Part shown: piece by piece, positions 17,897-27,102 of the stretch
Layout: every line of letters starts with the position of its first letter
Numbering within the stretch: position 1 is the first letter of the stretch
Source: JAYWGN01 sp043778255
Lineage (GTDB): Bacteria > Bacteroidota > Bacteroidia > Chitinophagales > Chitinophagaceae
Assembly (NCBI GenBank): GCA_043778255.1
Contig: JAYWGN010000034.1
Location: 1-64,000, forward strand
Length of the DNA stretch: 64,000 bases
Direction: 5' to 3'
Translations under genes and position numbers: made by a program
Notes under the pieces: model-generated
Told to the model about the DNA's origin: nothing
Databases searched by the model: none
The model's input: the letters and a program-made list of their open reading frames with translations, nothing else

Positions 17897-19423
17897 TTAT
17901 TTGGATGCTAAATAAGTATTCCACTCGTCCAAAGCTTTGCCTTTAAGCACTCTGGGAAATTTAAAACTTCCGCCAAGTTTGCCTTTTAATCCTAAAAAAT
18001 CAGTAAACTTTTTTTCAGGCAATATTTCAAAAAGTACATCTTTTAAGGCGCTGTCTCTTTCTACTGCATAGTCATCATTAATAAGGCGTAAGTGTTGGTC
18101 TATAATGGTTTTGAGCCGTTGCGTATCTACAGTTTGGTTACAGGCAATGTACCATTTGTGTGCAAAAAAACTACCCACTGGTACGCCAACTACAGTATAT
18201 TCGGGTATTGAAATATTTAGTTCGTTGGAGGCTTTTTCAATGGCATTATTCATATTATCCACACTTAGGTGTTCGCCTACAAGGCTCAAAAATGATTTTG
18301 TTCTACCAGTAATTATAATTTCACATTTTTCTACATCTACAAACTTTACGGTATCGCCAATAAGGTAACGCCAAGCACCACTGTTAGTAGTCATGAGCAA
18401 AGCATACTCCTTGCCAAGTTCTACTTCGTGTATCATTAGGGCTTCGGGTTGGGCTACCATTACACCGTCATCGTCAAAGTTTTTTGGGGTAAAGGGTACA
18501 AATTCTAAAAATAAAGCATTGTTGGTTATTAGCTTTATACCAGTAGCTTGTTGCCTATCTACATAGCCAATAAAACCTTCGCTGCTCAAGTAGTTTTCAA
18601 TATAAGTAATTGGTTTGGTGCAAAGCTTTTCAAACGCCTTTTTATAAGGCGTAAATGCCACACCACCATGTACAAAAAAACCAAAATTGGGCCACAATTC
18701 ATGTATGGATTTGAGGTTATACCGTTCCATTATTTTTTCAATACAAAATTGGCACCAAGCTGGTACACCTACTATAAATCCTATATCCCATTTGGGAGCA
18801 TTTTCTACAATTTTTTCTACCTTTTTATTCCAATCTTTTATAGCTGCTACACTTTTGCCAGGCTTATATACTCCCTCAAACCAAAAGGGTTTTGTTTTGG
18901 CTAATATGCCACTAATATCGCCGGCCAACCAACCGTGTTCGCTCTGTTGCAAATCGGTAGTGCCGCCAATCATAAGCATACTTTTGCCAAGGGCATACAA
19001 AGGCAAGTTTTTATAATTTAAGAGTGTTACATATTGTTTGGCCATATTAACCTTGTGGCTTCGCAACATATCTTTAGTTATAGGTATATACTTAGTAGCT
19101 GCTTCGCTAGTACCGCTACTTAAAGCATAGTAGGGGTATTGGCCAGGCCAAGTTACATTTGGTGTGCCATCCAGTGTTTTGCTCCACCAATTGTTGAACA
19201 TACTATTATAGTCATGTGTAGGTACTAACTCCTGAAAGCTTTTACCAGCATGTTTGCTTTTTAATATTTTATCAAAGTTGTACTCGGTACCAAACTCTGT
19301 ATCTTTTGCTTTTTTTAGCAGTTTCTTTAATTCTTTTATTTGTTCGTTCCTTGCCGATGTTGGCGGTATTTGTAATGCCTTTGCAATTGCTTTAGGTAAT
19401 TTTATTTCAAAAATACGTGCCAT
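17897..19423 (-). CDS. GH3 family acyl-acid-amido synthetase-like protein
   Basis: A 508-residue member of the GH3 branch of the adenylate-forming superfamily. Visible motifs are the ATP loop ALSSGTSEAATKYIPIT near 100-116, YLSSEGFIGY in the middle, and MTTNSGAWRYLIGD with TGRTKSFLSLVGEHLS toward the C-terminal hinge. In plants, GH3 enzymes join amino acids to auxin or jasmonate through an acyl-adenylate. Bacteroidota homologues are common but their substrates are unknown. The start is ATG 19423; the codon just upstream is a TTG. It is divergent from the DUF1569 gene. Confidence 0.88.
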   Translation of the reverse strand: MARIFEIKLPKAIAKALQIPPTSARNEQIKELKKLLKKAKDTEFGTEYNFDKILKSKHAGKSFQELVPTHDYNSMFNNWWSKTLDGTPNVTWPGQYPYYALSSGTSEAATKYIPITKDMLRSHKVNMAKQYVTLLNYKNLPLYALGKSMLMIGGTTDLQQSEHGWLAGDISGILAKTKPFWFEGVYKPGKSVAAIKDWNKKVEKIVENAPKWDIGFIVGVPAWCQFCIEKIMERYNLKSIHELWPNFGFFVHGGVAFTPYKKAFEKLCTKPITYIENYLSSEGFIGYVDRQQATGIKLITNNALFLEFVPFTPKNFDDDGVMVAQPEALMIHEVELGKEYALLMTTNSGAWRYLIGDTVKFVDVEKCEIIITGRTKSFLSLVGEHLSVDNMNNAIEKASNELNISIPEYTVVGVPVGSFFAHKWYIACNQTVDTQRLKTIIDQHLRLINDDYAVERDSALKDVLFEILPEKKFTDFLGLKGKLGGSFKFPRVLKGKALDEWNTYLASK

Positions 19424-19495
19424 CAATAAAGTTTAATTATAAATATTTAAAGCAAAATAACTAAATTTATACCTAATACTTAACATTATACAACT

Positions 19496-19945
19496 ATGAA
19501 CTCGTTATTTGAAAAAAACACTTACCAAGCAATGGTAGATAGAGTACACCAATTGCAGCCCAGTACAGCTAGCAAATGGGGCAAAATGAATGTAGCACAA
19601 ATGCTTACTCATTGTGCCAGAACTTATGCAGTACCACTATCCACCACCACAATGCCTAGGTTATTTATGGGTAGGTTAATAGCTTGGCTATTTAAACCAA
19701 CAATGTATAACGAAAAGCCTTGGAAACAAAACTTACCTACTAGCCCTGAATTTGTAGTAAAAGAAGATAAAAACTTTGATGTAGAAAAAGCAAATTTATT
19801 GGACTTAATGCAAAAATTTTATGACAAAGGAGAGGCAGGTATTGGCGATAAAGTGCATCCATTTTTTGGAAAATTTACTGCATCACAATGGGGTATTACT
19901 ATGTACAAACATTTGGATCATCACTTGCAACAGTTTGGCGTATAG
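19496..19945 (+). CDS. DUF1569 / DinB-like protein
   Basis: A 149-residue soluble protein with the DUF1569 pattern: KWGKMNVAQMLTHCARTY near residues 27-44, FFGKFTASQWGITMYKHLDHHLQQFGV at the C-terminus (histidines at the expected positions of the DinB-like four-helix metal site). Function unknown; the DinB superfamily includes thiol-dependent transferases. It is followed by an OmpR-type regulator after 116 bp. Confidence 0.78.
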   Translation: MNSLFEKNTYQAMVDRVHQLQPSTASKWGKMNVAQMLTHCARTYAVPLSTTTMPRLFMGRLIAWLFKPTMYNEKPWKQNLPTSPEFVVKEDKNFDVEKANLLDLMQKFYDKGEAGIGDKVHPFFGKFTASQWGITMYKHLDHHLQQFGV

Positions 19946-20061
19946 ATTGAAGTATTATAATGGTAAAATTTGCCAATCCACAGTATTAACAAAACTTTGA
20001 TACCTTACATGTTACTATAACCAATTTATAACCTTAATTTGTAAAAAATATAATAATTATA

Positions 20062-20757
20062 ATGGATACAAAACCTAAAATATTGCTTTGCGAAGATGAT
20101 ACCAACCTTGGCAATGTGCTTAAAAACTATTTGGAACTTAATGACTATGATGTGGTACTTGAACGTGATGGCAGATTAGGTTTGGCTGCTTTTCAACGTG
20201 AAAAATTTGATATTTGTTTACTAGATGTAATGATGCCACATGTAGATGGGTTTAAACTTGCCGAAGAAATAAGAGATATTGATTTGGATGTACCCTTGTT
20301 TTTTTTAAGTGCCAAAACAATGAAAGAAGACCTTATAAATGGCTACAAATTGGGTGCCGATGATTATATAACCAAACCTTTTGATAGTGAAGTATTGCTC
20401 ATGAAAATAAAAGCTATACTCAAACGAAATGAAGAGCAGAATAGAGAAAGCGACAATGCCGAGTTTGACTTAGGTGGCTACCACTTTAACCCTAAGCTAA
20501 GAGAGTTGGTAATAGGCACTAACAAACATGTGCTATCGCCCAAAGAAAATGACTTGCTTAAAATGCTAAGCGAATACAAAAATGATTTGTTACCACGTGA
20601 AGTAGCCCTCAAAAAAATATGGGGAAGCGATACCTACTTTAATGGCCGCAGTATGGATGTATATATTGCAAAACTTAGAAAATACTTGAGAGAAGATGCT
20701 AGTATAGAAATTGTAAATATACATGGCAATGGCTTTAGGTTAGTATGTGCTGAGTAA
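20062..20757 (+). CDS. OmpR/PhoB-type response regulator, RprY-like
   Basis: A 231-residue regulator. Its receiver domain (residues 1-120) has acidic residues CEDD near 10-13, the phospho-acceptor Asp in LLDVMMPHVDGF, and the conserved Lys in ITKPFD. A winged-helix DNA-binding domain (about 135-230) ends RSMDVYIAKLRKYL and IHGNGFRLV. Similar to RprY of Bacteroidota. No histidine kinase is adjacent, so the partner must be elsewhere. A strong terminator follows. Confidence 0.9.
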   Translation: MDTKPKILLCEDDTNLGNVLKNYLELNDYDVVLERDGRLGLAAFQREKFDICLLDVMMPHVDGFKLAEEIRDIDLDVPLFFLSAKTMKEDLINGYKLGADDYITKPFDSEVLLMKIKAILKRNEEQNRESDNAEFDLGGYHFNPKLRELVIGTNKHVLSPKENDLLKMLSEYKNDLLPREVALKKIWGSDTYFNGRSMDVYIAKLRKYLREDASIEIVNIHGNGFRLVCAE

Positions 20758-20785
20758 TATTTTTTGCAAATAAAAATTAAGGTGT

Positions 20786-20824
20786 AATTGGTAATTTCAG
20801 GTATTGAAATTGCCAATTTTTTTG
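20786..20824 (+). terminator. Intrinsic terminator after the response regulator
   Basis: A 14-bp stem, AATTGGTAATTTCA / TGAAATTGCCAATT, around loop GGTAT (20786-20818) with one mismatch, followed by TTTTTTG. It also lies at the end of the convergent LptF/G gene and may serve both. Confidence 0.85.
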
Positions 20825-20828
20825 TCTT

Positions 20829-21923
20829 CTATTTTTGAGCTTTTTTGTATAATATAAGGGTAACTATTACAAACAATATATTGGGCAACCAAGCTGCTAG
20901 TAAGGGATTAATAGCTCCATCATCGGCAAATACAGTGCTAAACTTATCGAGTAATACATATACAATAGCTAGTACTATACCTAATGCTAGTTGTAAGCCA
21001 ATACCACCACGGCTTTTGCGGCTAGCTATTAATGCACCCATCATGGTAAGTACAAGTACGGCAAAGGCTGTGGCATCTCTTCGGTAAAGTTCTACTTGTA
21101 GTTTTTCTACACCACTTGAGGCTCTTTTTTTTTCTAAGGTTATAAATCTTTTTAATTCGCTATTGGTAAGTTTATCTTTTACATACTCATCGTACTTTAT
21201 ATCGTCGGGTTTAAAGTTGAAGGCTTTATTTTGCACAGCAAAAAAAGTATCTTTCTCTCCTGTAGGAGTTATTATTCTTTCCACCACATTTTCTAATCGC
21301 CAAGTATTCTTAACGGCGGTGTCCCACCTAAATCCTTGTGCTCTTACATTTTTAACAACTGTGTTGTTTTTTACCGAAAAATAAAAAAATTGACTTGCAG
21401 CCTTAGCACCTGTATCATAGTTTTTAATACAGGCATAACTGTTACTATCTATTTTAATATACTTAGAGTAGTAGTTGGTAGCTTGGTTGCTTGCCCTTAG
21501 GTTAGGGTCCACATACTTGGCTTTAAAGTCTGTTTGTTTTTTGTTGCTACGAGGTATAAAGCTGCCATTAGCCCACCATAGTAGCAAGGCTAATAATGTA
21601 CCACCTATGGCAAATGGGCGTAGTAACCTGTTGTAACTTACTCCACTGGCTAGTATGGGTATAATTTCAGTTTTATCGGCCATTTTACTTGTAAAAAATA
21701 TAACGGCAATAAATACAAATAAATGAAATAATAACGAAACAATATGTGGCACAAAGCCAATGTAGTATTGGCTTACAACTTCGGTAAATGATTTATTGGC
21801 TTTTACAAAGTCATCGGTTTTTTCGCTATAATCAATTACTAGTACAATAAGCAACATCATAACTATAATGAAGAAAAAAGTACTGTAAAATTTTTTTAAT
21901 ATATACCAATCAATTTTTTTCAT
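20829..21923 (-). CDS. LptF/LptG-family permease
   Basis: A 364-residue inner-membrane protein of the LPS transport permease family. Three helices lie near the N-terminus (about 12-35, 55-78, 95-115), a periplasmic jelly-roll region follows (about 130-265), and three helices sit at the C-terminus (about 280-360, AFAVLVLTMMGALIASRKSRGG then VLLDKFSTVFADDG). LptF and LptG extract LPS with the LptB ATPase. Which of the two this is cannot be decided. ATG 21923 begins MKKIDWYILKKF, typical of the family; an upstream TTG is ignored. Confidence 0.88.
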   Translation of the reverse strand: MKKIDWYILKKFYSTFFFIIVMMLLIVLVIDYSEKTDDFVKANKSFTEVVSQYYIGFVPHIVSLLFHLFVFIAVIFFTSKMADKTEIIPILASGVSYNRLLRPFAIGGTLLALLLWWANGSFIPRSNKKQTDFKAKYVDPNLRASNQATNYYSKYIKIDSNSYACIKNYDTGAKAASQFFYFSVKNNTVVKNVRAQGFRWDTAVKNTWRLENVVERIITPTGEKDTFFAVQNKAFNFKPDDIKYDEYVKDKLTNSELKRFITLEKKRASSGVEKLQVELYRRDATAFAVLVLTMMGALIASRKSRGGIGLQLALGIVLAIVYVLLDKFSTVFADDGAINPLLAAWLPNILFVIVTLILYKKAQK

Positions 21924-22021
21924 GTGCTGCTTACAAAGGTAATACAATACGGTAAGTAGCGGTAAGGTAGCTTGTTAGTATTATTGTAATATTATTATAG
22001 GCAGGTTACTATAATAAGAAA

Positions 22022-22046
22022 CCCCATTTTGCATAAAAAAATGGGG
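22022..22046. terminator. Hairpin downstream of the ABM-domain gene
   Basis: Stem CCCCATTTT / AAAATGGGG (22022-22030 with 22038-22046). On the minus strand it lies 26 bp after the stop of the monooxygenase-like gene. Its U tract is weak, so the terminator call is moderate. Confidence 0.5.
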
Positions 22047-22071
22047 GTAAAGTTTTTGTTGTAATCCAGTA

Positions 22072-22365
22072 CTATTTCACTGCTAACAAATCTACAAACT
22101 CAATTATAGGGTCTTTGCTTAATAGTTCGGCTGCATTAGCCATAAGTGCAGCAGCTATTTGTCCTTGCAAATGTGCTGATCGGCCATCTTCTGTTTCAAA
22201 TGTATCAAATATGCCAAATGTACTTGGCCCTATTTGTAAGCCATACCAACGTACTGTATCAGCTTCTGCCTGAGCAAGTGGTAAGGCACTTTTTAAAAAA
22301 TCAGCTACTTGTTGCTCTTTACCAGGTTTTGCCTCAACCCTTGCCAATAATGCAAATTTTTCCAT
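22072..22365 (-). CDS. ABM-domain protein, putative quinol monooxygenase-like
   Basis: A 97-residue dimeric ferredoxin-like-fold protein of the antibiotic biosynthesis monooxygenase type. The pattern is LLARVEAKPGKEQQVADFL, then WYGLQIGPSTFGIFDTF, then HLQGQIAAAL. Such proteins often degrade quinols or reactive aldehydes without cofactors, but the substrate is not predictable. It is monocistronic in appearance, with its own hairpin downstream. Confidence 0.78.
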   Translation of the reverse strand: MEKFALLARVEAKPGKEQQVADFLKSALPLAQAEADTVRWYGLQIGPSTFGIFDTFETEDGRSAHLQGQIAAALMANAAELLSKDPIIEFVDLLAVK

Positions 22366-22443
22366 AATAATGTTTTGTTTTTTTTAAATATTTTTTATAA
22401 AAATATTTACGAAGGATAATTACTTTCAGTTTTTAAAAATTGG

Positions 22444-24213
22444 TTACAATTTACGTTCTCCTATTTGCTGACGCCACATAGCAAAGTACAACCCTTTTTC
22501 AGCCAATAAACTATCGTGATTACCCGTTTCTATTATTTGTCCCTTTTCCAACACATATATTTTATTGGCATGCATTATGGTACTTAATCGGTGGGCTATC
22601 ATTATAGTTATTTGGTTGCTACCTACACTTACATCTCTTATTGTAGCGGTTATTTCCTGTTCGGTTATAGAGTCAAGTGCCGATGTGGCCTCGTCAAATA
22701 TTAATAAATTTGGTTTGCGAAGCAAAGCCCTAGCTATACTTAATCGTTGTTTTTCGCCACCACTTAATTTTAAGCCACTTTCGCCTATAACTGTTTCTAA
22801 GCCATTATTTGCTTTGTCGAGTATAGTAGTACAACTTGCTTTTTGTAAGGCATCTAGCATTGCTGCTTCGGTAGCATTAGGTGCTACAAATTGTAAATTT
22901 TCTTTTATAGTACCTGCAAACAGTTGTGTATCCTGTGTTACAAATCCTATTTGTTTGCGGAGGTCTTCAAAGTCAATTTTATTGCCATCAATACCATTGT
23001 AAGTAATGTTGCCAACTTGTGGGCGGTATAGGCCTACTATTAATTTCATAAGGGTGGTTTTGCCACTACCACTTGGGCCTACAAATGCTATGCTACTGCC
23101 TTTGCTTACTTCAAAGCTAATATTTTCAATAGCTTTTTGTGTAGCCGTTTTGTGTTGAAATGTAATGTTATCAAATTTTAAATTAGTAATACTGCCTAGT
23201 GGTGTAGGGTTGGTTGGAGTGGCTTCAGGTGGCTTTTTCATTAGGTTATCAAAGTTTTCCAAACTTGTTTGTGCCTCACGGTAGCTTATAATAATATTGC
23301 CAATTTCTTGCAATGGGCCAAATATAAAAAAAGAATAAAATATTAAGGTTAGGTACTGACCAGGAGTAATAGTTTGTTGGTATATAAGTATAAGCAATGT
23401 AAATATAATACCCTGCCTCATTAGGTTTACAAATGTACCTTGTATAAAACTTAGGGTTCTTAAAGTTTTTACCTTTTTAAGTTCAAGCCCTAATATTTTA
23501 AATGTATTATTATTTAATCGTTTTACCTCCTGTTCGGTAAGGCCGAGGCTTTTTACCAACTCAATATTTCTTAGGCTTTCAGTAGTGCTACCAGCAAGGG
23601 TGGTGGTTTCTTTTACTATTGTTTTTTGTACTTTTTTTATACGCTTACTCAATACACTTATTAGCATACTCAATATTAAAGCACCACTTATATACACTAC
23701 TGGTATGCTCCAATGTATGGTTACAGCATACGTCATTACAAATACAAGCCCCACAAATACTCCAAATAAAATATTGATAAATGCACTAATAAACTTTTCG
23801 GTATCGGTTCGTACCTTAGTAAGTATCGATAAGGTTTCGCCACTACGTTGGTCTTCAAATTCATGGTAAGGCAACTTCATACTATGGTGTAAGCCATCGG
23901 TAAATATTCGAGCTCCAAATTTTTGAATAACTACGCTGCTAAAATAATCTTGAAAAGCCTTAGCAATGCGGCTTAGCATTGCCACTGTAATTAATATACC
24001 CAACAATTGTAGCACACCCATTATGTATTGGTTATAGTTACGGGGTTGGGTTTGTTTGGCATCCCAAAAAAAAGGATGACTGACAAACCTATCTAACAAC
24101 TTACCTGCAAACAAAGGATCGAGTAACGAAAAGCATTGGTTAAGTGCCGCTAAAAACAAACTTAGATAAACCAGTTTTTTATAAGGTTTAAGGTAGTTCC
24201 ACAATATTTTCAT
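22444..24213 (-). CDS. ABC exporter, fused permease and ATPase
   Basis: A 589-residue half-transporter. Six transmembrane helices occupy residues 1-320. The nucleotide-binding domain has Walker A GPSGSGKTTLMKLI (about 380), Q-loop IGFVTQDTQLF, signature LSGGEKQRLSIARALL and Walker B LLIFDEATSALD, with the H-loop His in MIAHRLSTI. It resembles MsbA/lipid or multidrug exporters and probably acts as a homodimer. It is divergent from the glycosyltransferase cluster, but adjacency alone does not prove it exports that glycan. Confidence 0.9.
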   Translation of the reverse strand: MKILWNYLKPYKKLVYLSLFLAALNQCFSLLDPLFAGKLLDRFVSHPFFWDAKQTQPRNYNQYIMGVLQLLGILITVAMLSRIAKAFQDYFSSVVIQKFGARIFTDGLHHSMKLPYHEFEDQRSGETLSILTKVRTDTEKFISAFINILFGVFVGLVFVMTYAVTIHWSIPVVYISGALILSMLISVLSKRIKKVQKTIVKETTTLAGSTTESLRNIELVKSLGLTEQEVKRLNNNTFKILGLELKKVKTLRTLSFIQGTFVNLMRQGIIFTLLILIYQQTITPGQYLTLIFYSFFIFGPLQEIGNIIISYREAQTSLENFDNLMKKPPEATPTNPTPLGSITNLKFDNITFQHKTATQKAIENISFEVSKGSSIAFVGPSGSGKTTLMKLIVGLYRPQVGNITYNGIDGNKIDFEDLRKQIGFVTQDTQLFAGTIKENLQFVAPNATEAAMLDALQKASCTTILDKANNGLETVIGESGLKLSGGEKQRLSIARALLRKPNLLIFDEATSALDSITEQEITATIRDVSVGSNQITIMIAHRLSTIMHANKIYVLEKGQIIETGNHDSLLAEKGLYFAMWRQQIGERKL

Positions 24214-24323
24214 AATACTATAAATTTTTTAATGTTGCAACATTATACAAGCAAAAGTAACTACAATATTACTTACTCCGTATATCATACTTATTGAAAA
24301 TGCTGGAGTTCAATAATTTTTTT

Positions 24324-24331
24324 TATTTTTG
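24324..24331 (+). promoter_or_regulatory. Candidate -7 element TATTTTTG before the glycan cluster
   Basis: Matches the Bacteroidota -7 consensus TAnnTTTG, 23 bp before the TTG start used for the first glycosyltransferase. The nearest upstream TTG (24294) is further away than the usual -33 spacing, so only the -7 half is supported. Confidence 0.4.
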
Positions 24332-24354
24332 GCAATAAATAAAAACTACTGCAA

Positions 24355-25269
24355 TTGCTAACCCAACCAACACATAAAACAATTGCAATTGTAATGGCTA
24401 CCTACAATGGCGAATTTTATATAGCTGAGCAAGTACACTCCTTACTACAACAAACTTACCCTATTAGCGAAATAATAATAGTTGATGATGCCTCTACCGA
24501 CAATACATTTACAAAGTTGCAATTACTACAAGCCAATAGTAGCCATGTTACCTTATTACAAAACCCTACCAACCTTGGTATTACAAAAACATTTGAAAAG
24601 GCTATAAGCCTTTGTAAAAGCGACTACATAGCTATATGCGACCAAGATGATGTATGGGAACACCATAAAATAGCCACACTTATTAATGCCTTTGGCAGCG
24701 AAGATGCTATATACTCCAACTCCTTATTAGTTAATAATAAAAATGAAAGTTTGGGTATTAAATTTGACAGCTTACTCAATATGCAAAGTTATTATACTGG
24801 GTTACCATTTTTGGTTAACAATTGTGTGCCAGGGCACACCATATTAATGAAAACTGCATTTATACAAAAAATATTACCCATACCTAGCAATATAATGTAC
24901 GATAGGTGGATTGGCTACTGTGCAGCTGCCAGTAACGGTTTGGCTTATATTAACCAAACCTTAGTAAGGTATAGGCAACATGCTAATAATGCCATAGGCA
25001 CACATAAAAGTACCAAAGCAAAAGTAGCTAAGCAAGATTTATATACTTTAAAAAAAGCCGAATTAGAAACTATGGCAACTGCCCCAATTACTAGTGTAGT
25101 TACACAAAATGCATTGCAGGAGATGATTACTTTATTTCATAAAAAATGGAGTTTGCAACGAAGCTTCTTTTTTTTTAAACATATAAATACTATATTAGTA
25201 ATAAAAAAGAAACCGATGTACCGTAAATATTTATATTGCATCAAAATGTTTTTTAAACCAAATTATTAA
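24355..25269 (+). CDS. Family 2 glycosyltransferase
   Basis: A 304-residue GT-A fold glycosyltransferase: IAIVMATYNGEFYIAEQV near the N-terminus, nucleotide-binding IIIVDDASTDNT, and the metal-binding region CDQDDVWEHHKI (DxD-like). Length and motifs fit rhamnosyl or similar GT2 transferases of cell-surface polysaccharides. No ATG precedes the conserved first strand, so the TTG at 24355 is the most plausible start. It is the first of three tightly packed genes (10 bp gap to the next). Confidence 0.87.
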   Translation: MLTQPTHKTIAIVMATYNGEFYIAEQVHSLLQQTYPISEIIIVDDASTDNTFTKLQLLQANSSHVTLLQNPTNLGITKTFEKAISLCKSDYIAICDQDDVWEHHKIATLINAFGSEDAIYSNSLLVNNKNESLGIKFDSLLNMQSYYTGLPFLVNNCVPGHTILMKTAFIQKILPIPSNIMYDRWIGYCAAASNGLAYINQTLVRYRQHANNAIGTHKSTKAKVAKQDLYTLKKAELETMATAPITSVVTQNALQEMITLFHKKWSLQRSFFFFKHINTILVIKKKPMYRKYLYCIKMFFKPNY

Positions 25270-25279
25270 AACTATAAGT

Positions 25280-26314
25280 ATGAGTGCAAATTTGCCATTG
25301 GTAAGTATTTGTATACCCACTTATAATGGTGAACAGTACTTAGAAGTAGCTCTGCAAAGTGCTATAAATCAAACTTATACTAATATTGAAATATTAATTG
25401 TAGATGATTGCTCCACCGATAATACTAGGGCAATAATAAATACTTTACATCAAAGCGATGGCAGAATCAAACTTATTACCAATACTAAAAATGTAGGACT
25501 AGTTAGAAACTGGAGTAACTGTATTGCTGAAGCTAGTGGGCAATGGATAAAGTTTTTGTTTCAAGATGACTTGTTAGAGCCAACCTGTGTTGCTACTATG
25601 CTTAATGCATGTAGGGTACATAATACTGAGTTTGCTATATGTAACCGAACATTTATATTAGAACAAGGTATAAGCGACTCTTTAAAAATTACATTTTCAA
25701 AAAAAATATATACCCTACCCGAATTATTTGAAAATAGAAAATATACACCAATAGAAAGTGCAACCTTATTAAAAACATTTATAACACAAAATATATTGGG
25801 TGAACCTATTTGTTTATTATTCTCCAAAAAAATTTATAACACCGTTAATGGATTTAATTATAAAATGAAACAATTAGTGGACTACCATTTTACTTTAAAA
25901 TTAATACTGAATAATAATGTTGCTATAGTAACTGAACCTTTAGTTAACTTTAGAGTACACAATACATCAACTAGTAGTAAAAATGAAGCAGCACAAAACG
26001 AAAAAACTACTATTATAAAAAACATACAAGCTACTGAAGGTGACCATATTCAGTTATTAGATTGTATATTAAATGATAGTTGGTTTTACCAATTAAAGCA
26101 ACATTGGGCAGCAAGCAAATTAGAACTACTAAAGCAAAGGTATTATTACAAAGCATGTAAAAATAAAGGTAAGCAAAATACAATAGCAGCATTAACCGAA
26201 TTGCTAACCCCGAAAGATATGGATATTTTAAAACAATATAATTTTATAAAATATTTGCAAAATAAATATTTATATAATAAAAAAATAAAGCCATACTTGG
26301 CTTCCAAAAAATAA
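25280..26314 (+). CDS. Family 2 glycosyltransferase
   Basis: A 344-residue GT2 enzyme: VSICIPTYNGEQYLEVAL, ILIVDDCSTDNTRAI, and FLFQDDLLEP in place of the DxD motif. The C-terminal 100 residues are rich in Lys, Asn and Tyr and lack membrane helices. The stop overlaps the start of the FkbM gene by one base, so translation is likely coupled. Probable substrate: an activated sugar for an extracellular glycan; linkage unknown. Confidence 0.87.
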   Translation: MSANLPLVSICIPTYNGEQYLEVALQSAINQTYTNIEILIVDDCSTDNTRAIINTLHQSDGRIKLITNTKNVGLVRNWSNCIAEASGQWIKFLFQDDLLEPTCVATMLNACRVHNTEFAICNRTFILEQGISDSLKITFSKKIYTLPELFENRKYTPIESATLLKTFITQNILGEPICLLFSKKIYNTVNGFNYKMKQLVDYHFTLKLILNNNVAIVTEPLVNFRVHNTSTSSKNEAAQNEKTTIIKNIQATEGDHIQLLDCILNDSWFYQLKQHWAASKLELLKQRYYYKACKNKGKQNTIAALTELLTPKDMDILKQYNFIKYLQNKYLYNKKIKPYLASKK

Positions 26315-27102
26315 TGAAAAAAATACCTTACTACATTAAACGATTTATTGAACGTAAAAATGTTGCCCGATTAAATGTGGCTGGTTTATCAACATCTGGA
26401 AAAATTAAAATTGCAGGTTCTTACTTTTACTACCACCATGCAAAGGCTTTATACGATACTTATCAGGAGATATTTGTAAGACAGATTTATGCATTTAAAA
26501 CAAATAATCCAACTCCCTATATAATTGATTGTGGTGCTAATATGGGATTAAGTACATTGTACTTTGCCAAGCAGTACCCTAACTGTATTATTGATGCATA
26601 TGAACCAGAACCGCCCATTTATACTACCTTAACTCAAAATGTACAATCATATAAACTTAGTAATGTAACAACACATTGCAAGGCGGTGTGGAATGAGGAA
26701 ACAACCTTACTGTTTTACACCGATAGTGGTATGGGAGGCAGTATAGCTAATGCTTACCCAAACCAAACACCTACTAAAGTGCAAACAGAAATATTGGCAA
26801 ACAAATTAAATGAAAAAGTAGATTTTTTGAAAATGGACATAGAGGGTGCAGAATATGAGGTACTCAAAAGCTGTGCTGAAAAACTACACAATGTAGAGAA
26901 TATATTTGTAGAATACCACAGTTTTATAAACAAAGAACAACACTTAGAAGACATATTGCAAATACTTAAAAAGGCAGGTTTTCGTTATCACCTTACACAA
27001 TCGTTTTCATATGCCAGACCATTTACCGATACCTACCTAGCTTGTGAAAACATGGATATGGCAATCAACATATATGGTTATAGAAACAAAGAAGTTACTT
27101 AA
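26314..27102 (+). CDS. FkbM-family methyltransferase
   Basis: A 262-residue SAM-dependent methyltransferase. SAM-binding motif I is YIIDCGANMGLSTLYFA (about 69-85), with DAYEPEPP as the acidic loop, and the family motif DFLKMDIEGAEYEVLK follows near residue 170. FkbM proteins often O-methylate sugars, matching the two glycosyltransferases upstream with which it forms an operon. Its end overlaps the convergent acyl-CoA dehydrogenase end by 4 bp. Confidence 0.87.
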   Translation: MKKIPYYIKRFIERKNVARLNVAGLSTSGKIKIAGSYFYYHHAKALYDTYQEIFVRQIYAFKTNNPTPYIIDCGANMGLSTLYFAKQYPNCIIDAYEPEPPIYTTLTQNVQSYKLSNVTTHCKAVWNEETTLLFYTDSGMGGSIANAYPNQTPTKVQTEILANKLNEKVDFLKMDIEGAEYEVLKSCAEKLHNVENIFVEYHSFINKEQHLEDILQILKKAGFRYHLTQSFSYARPFTDTYLACENMDMAINIYGYRNKEVT

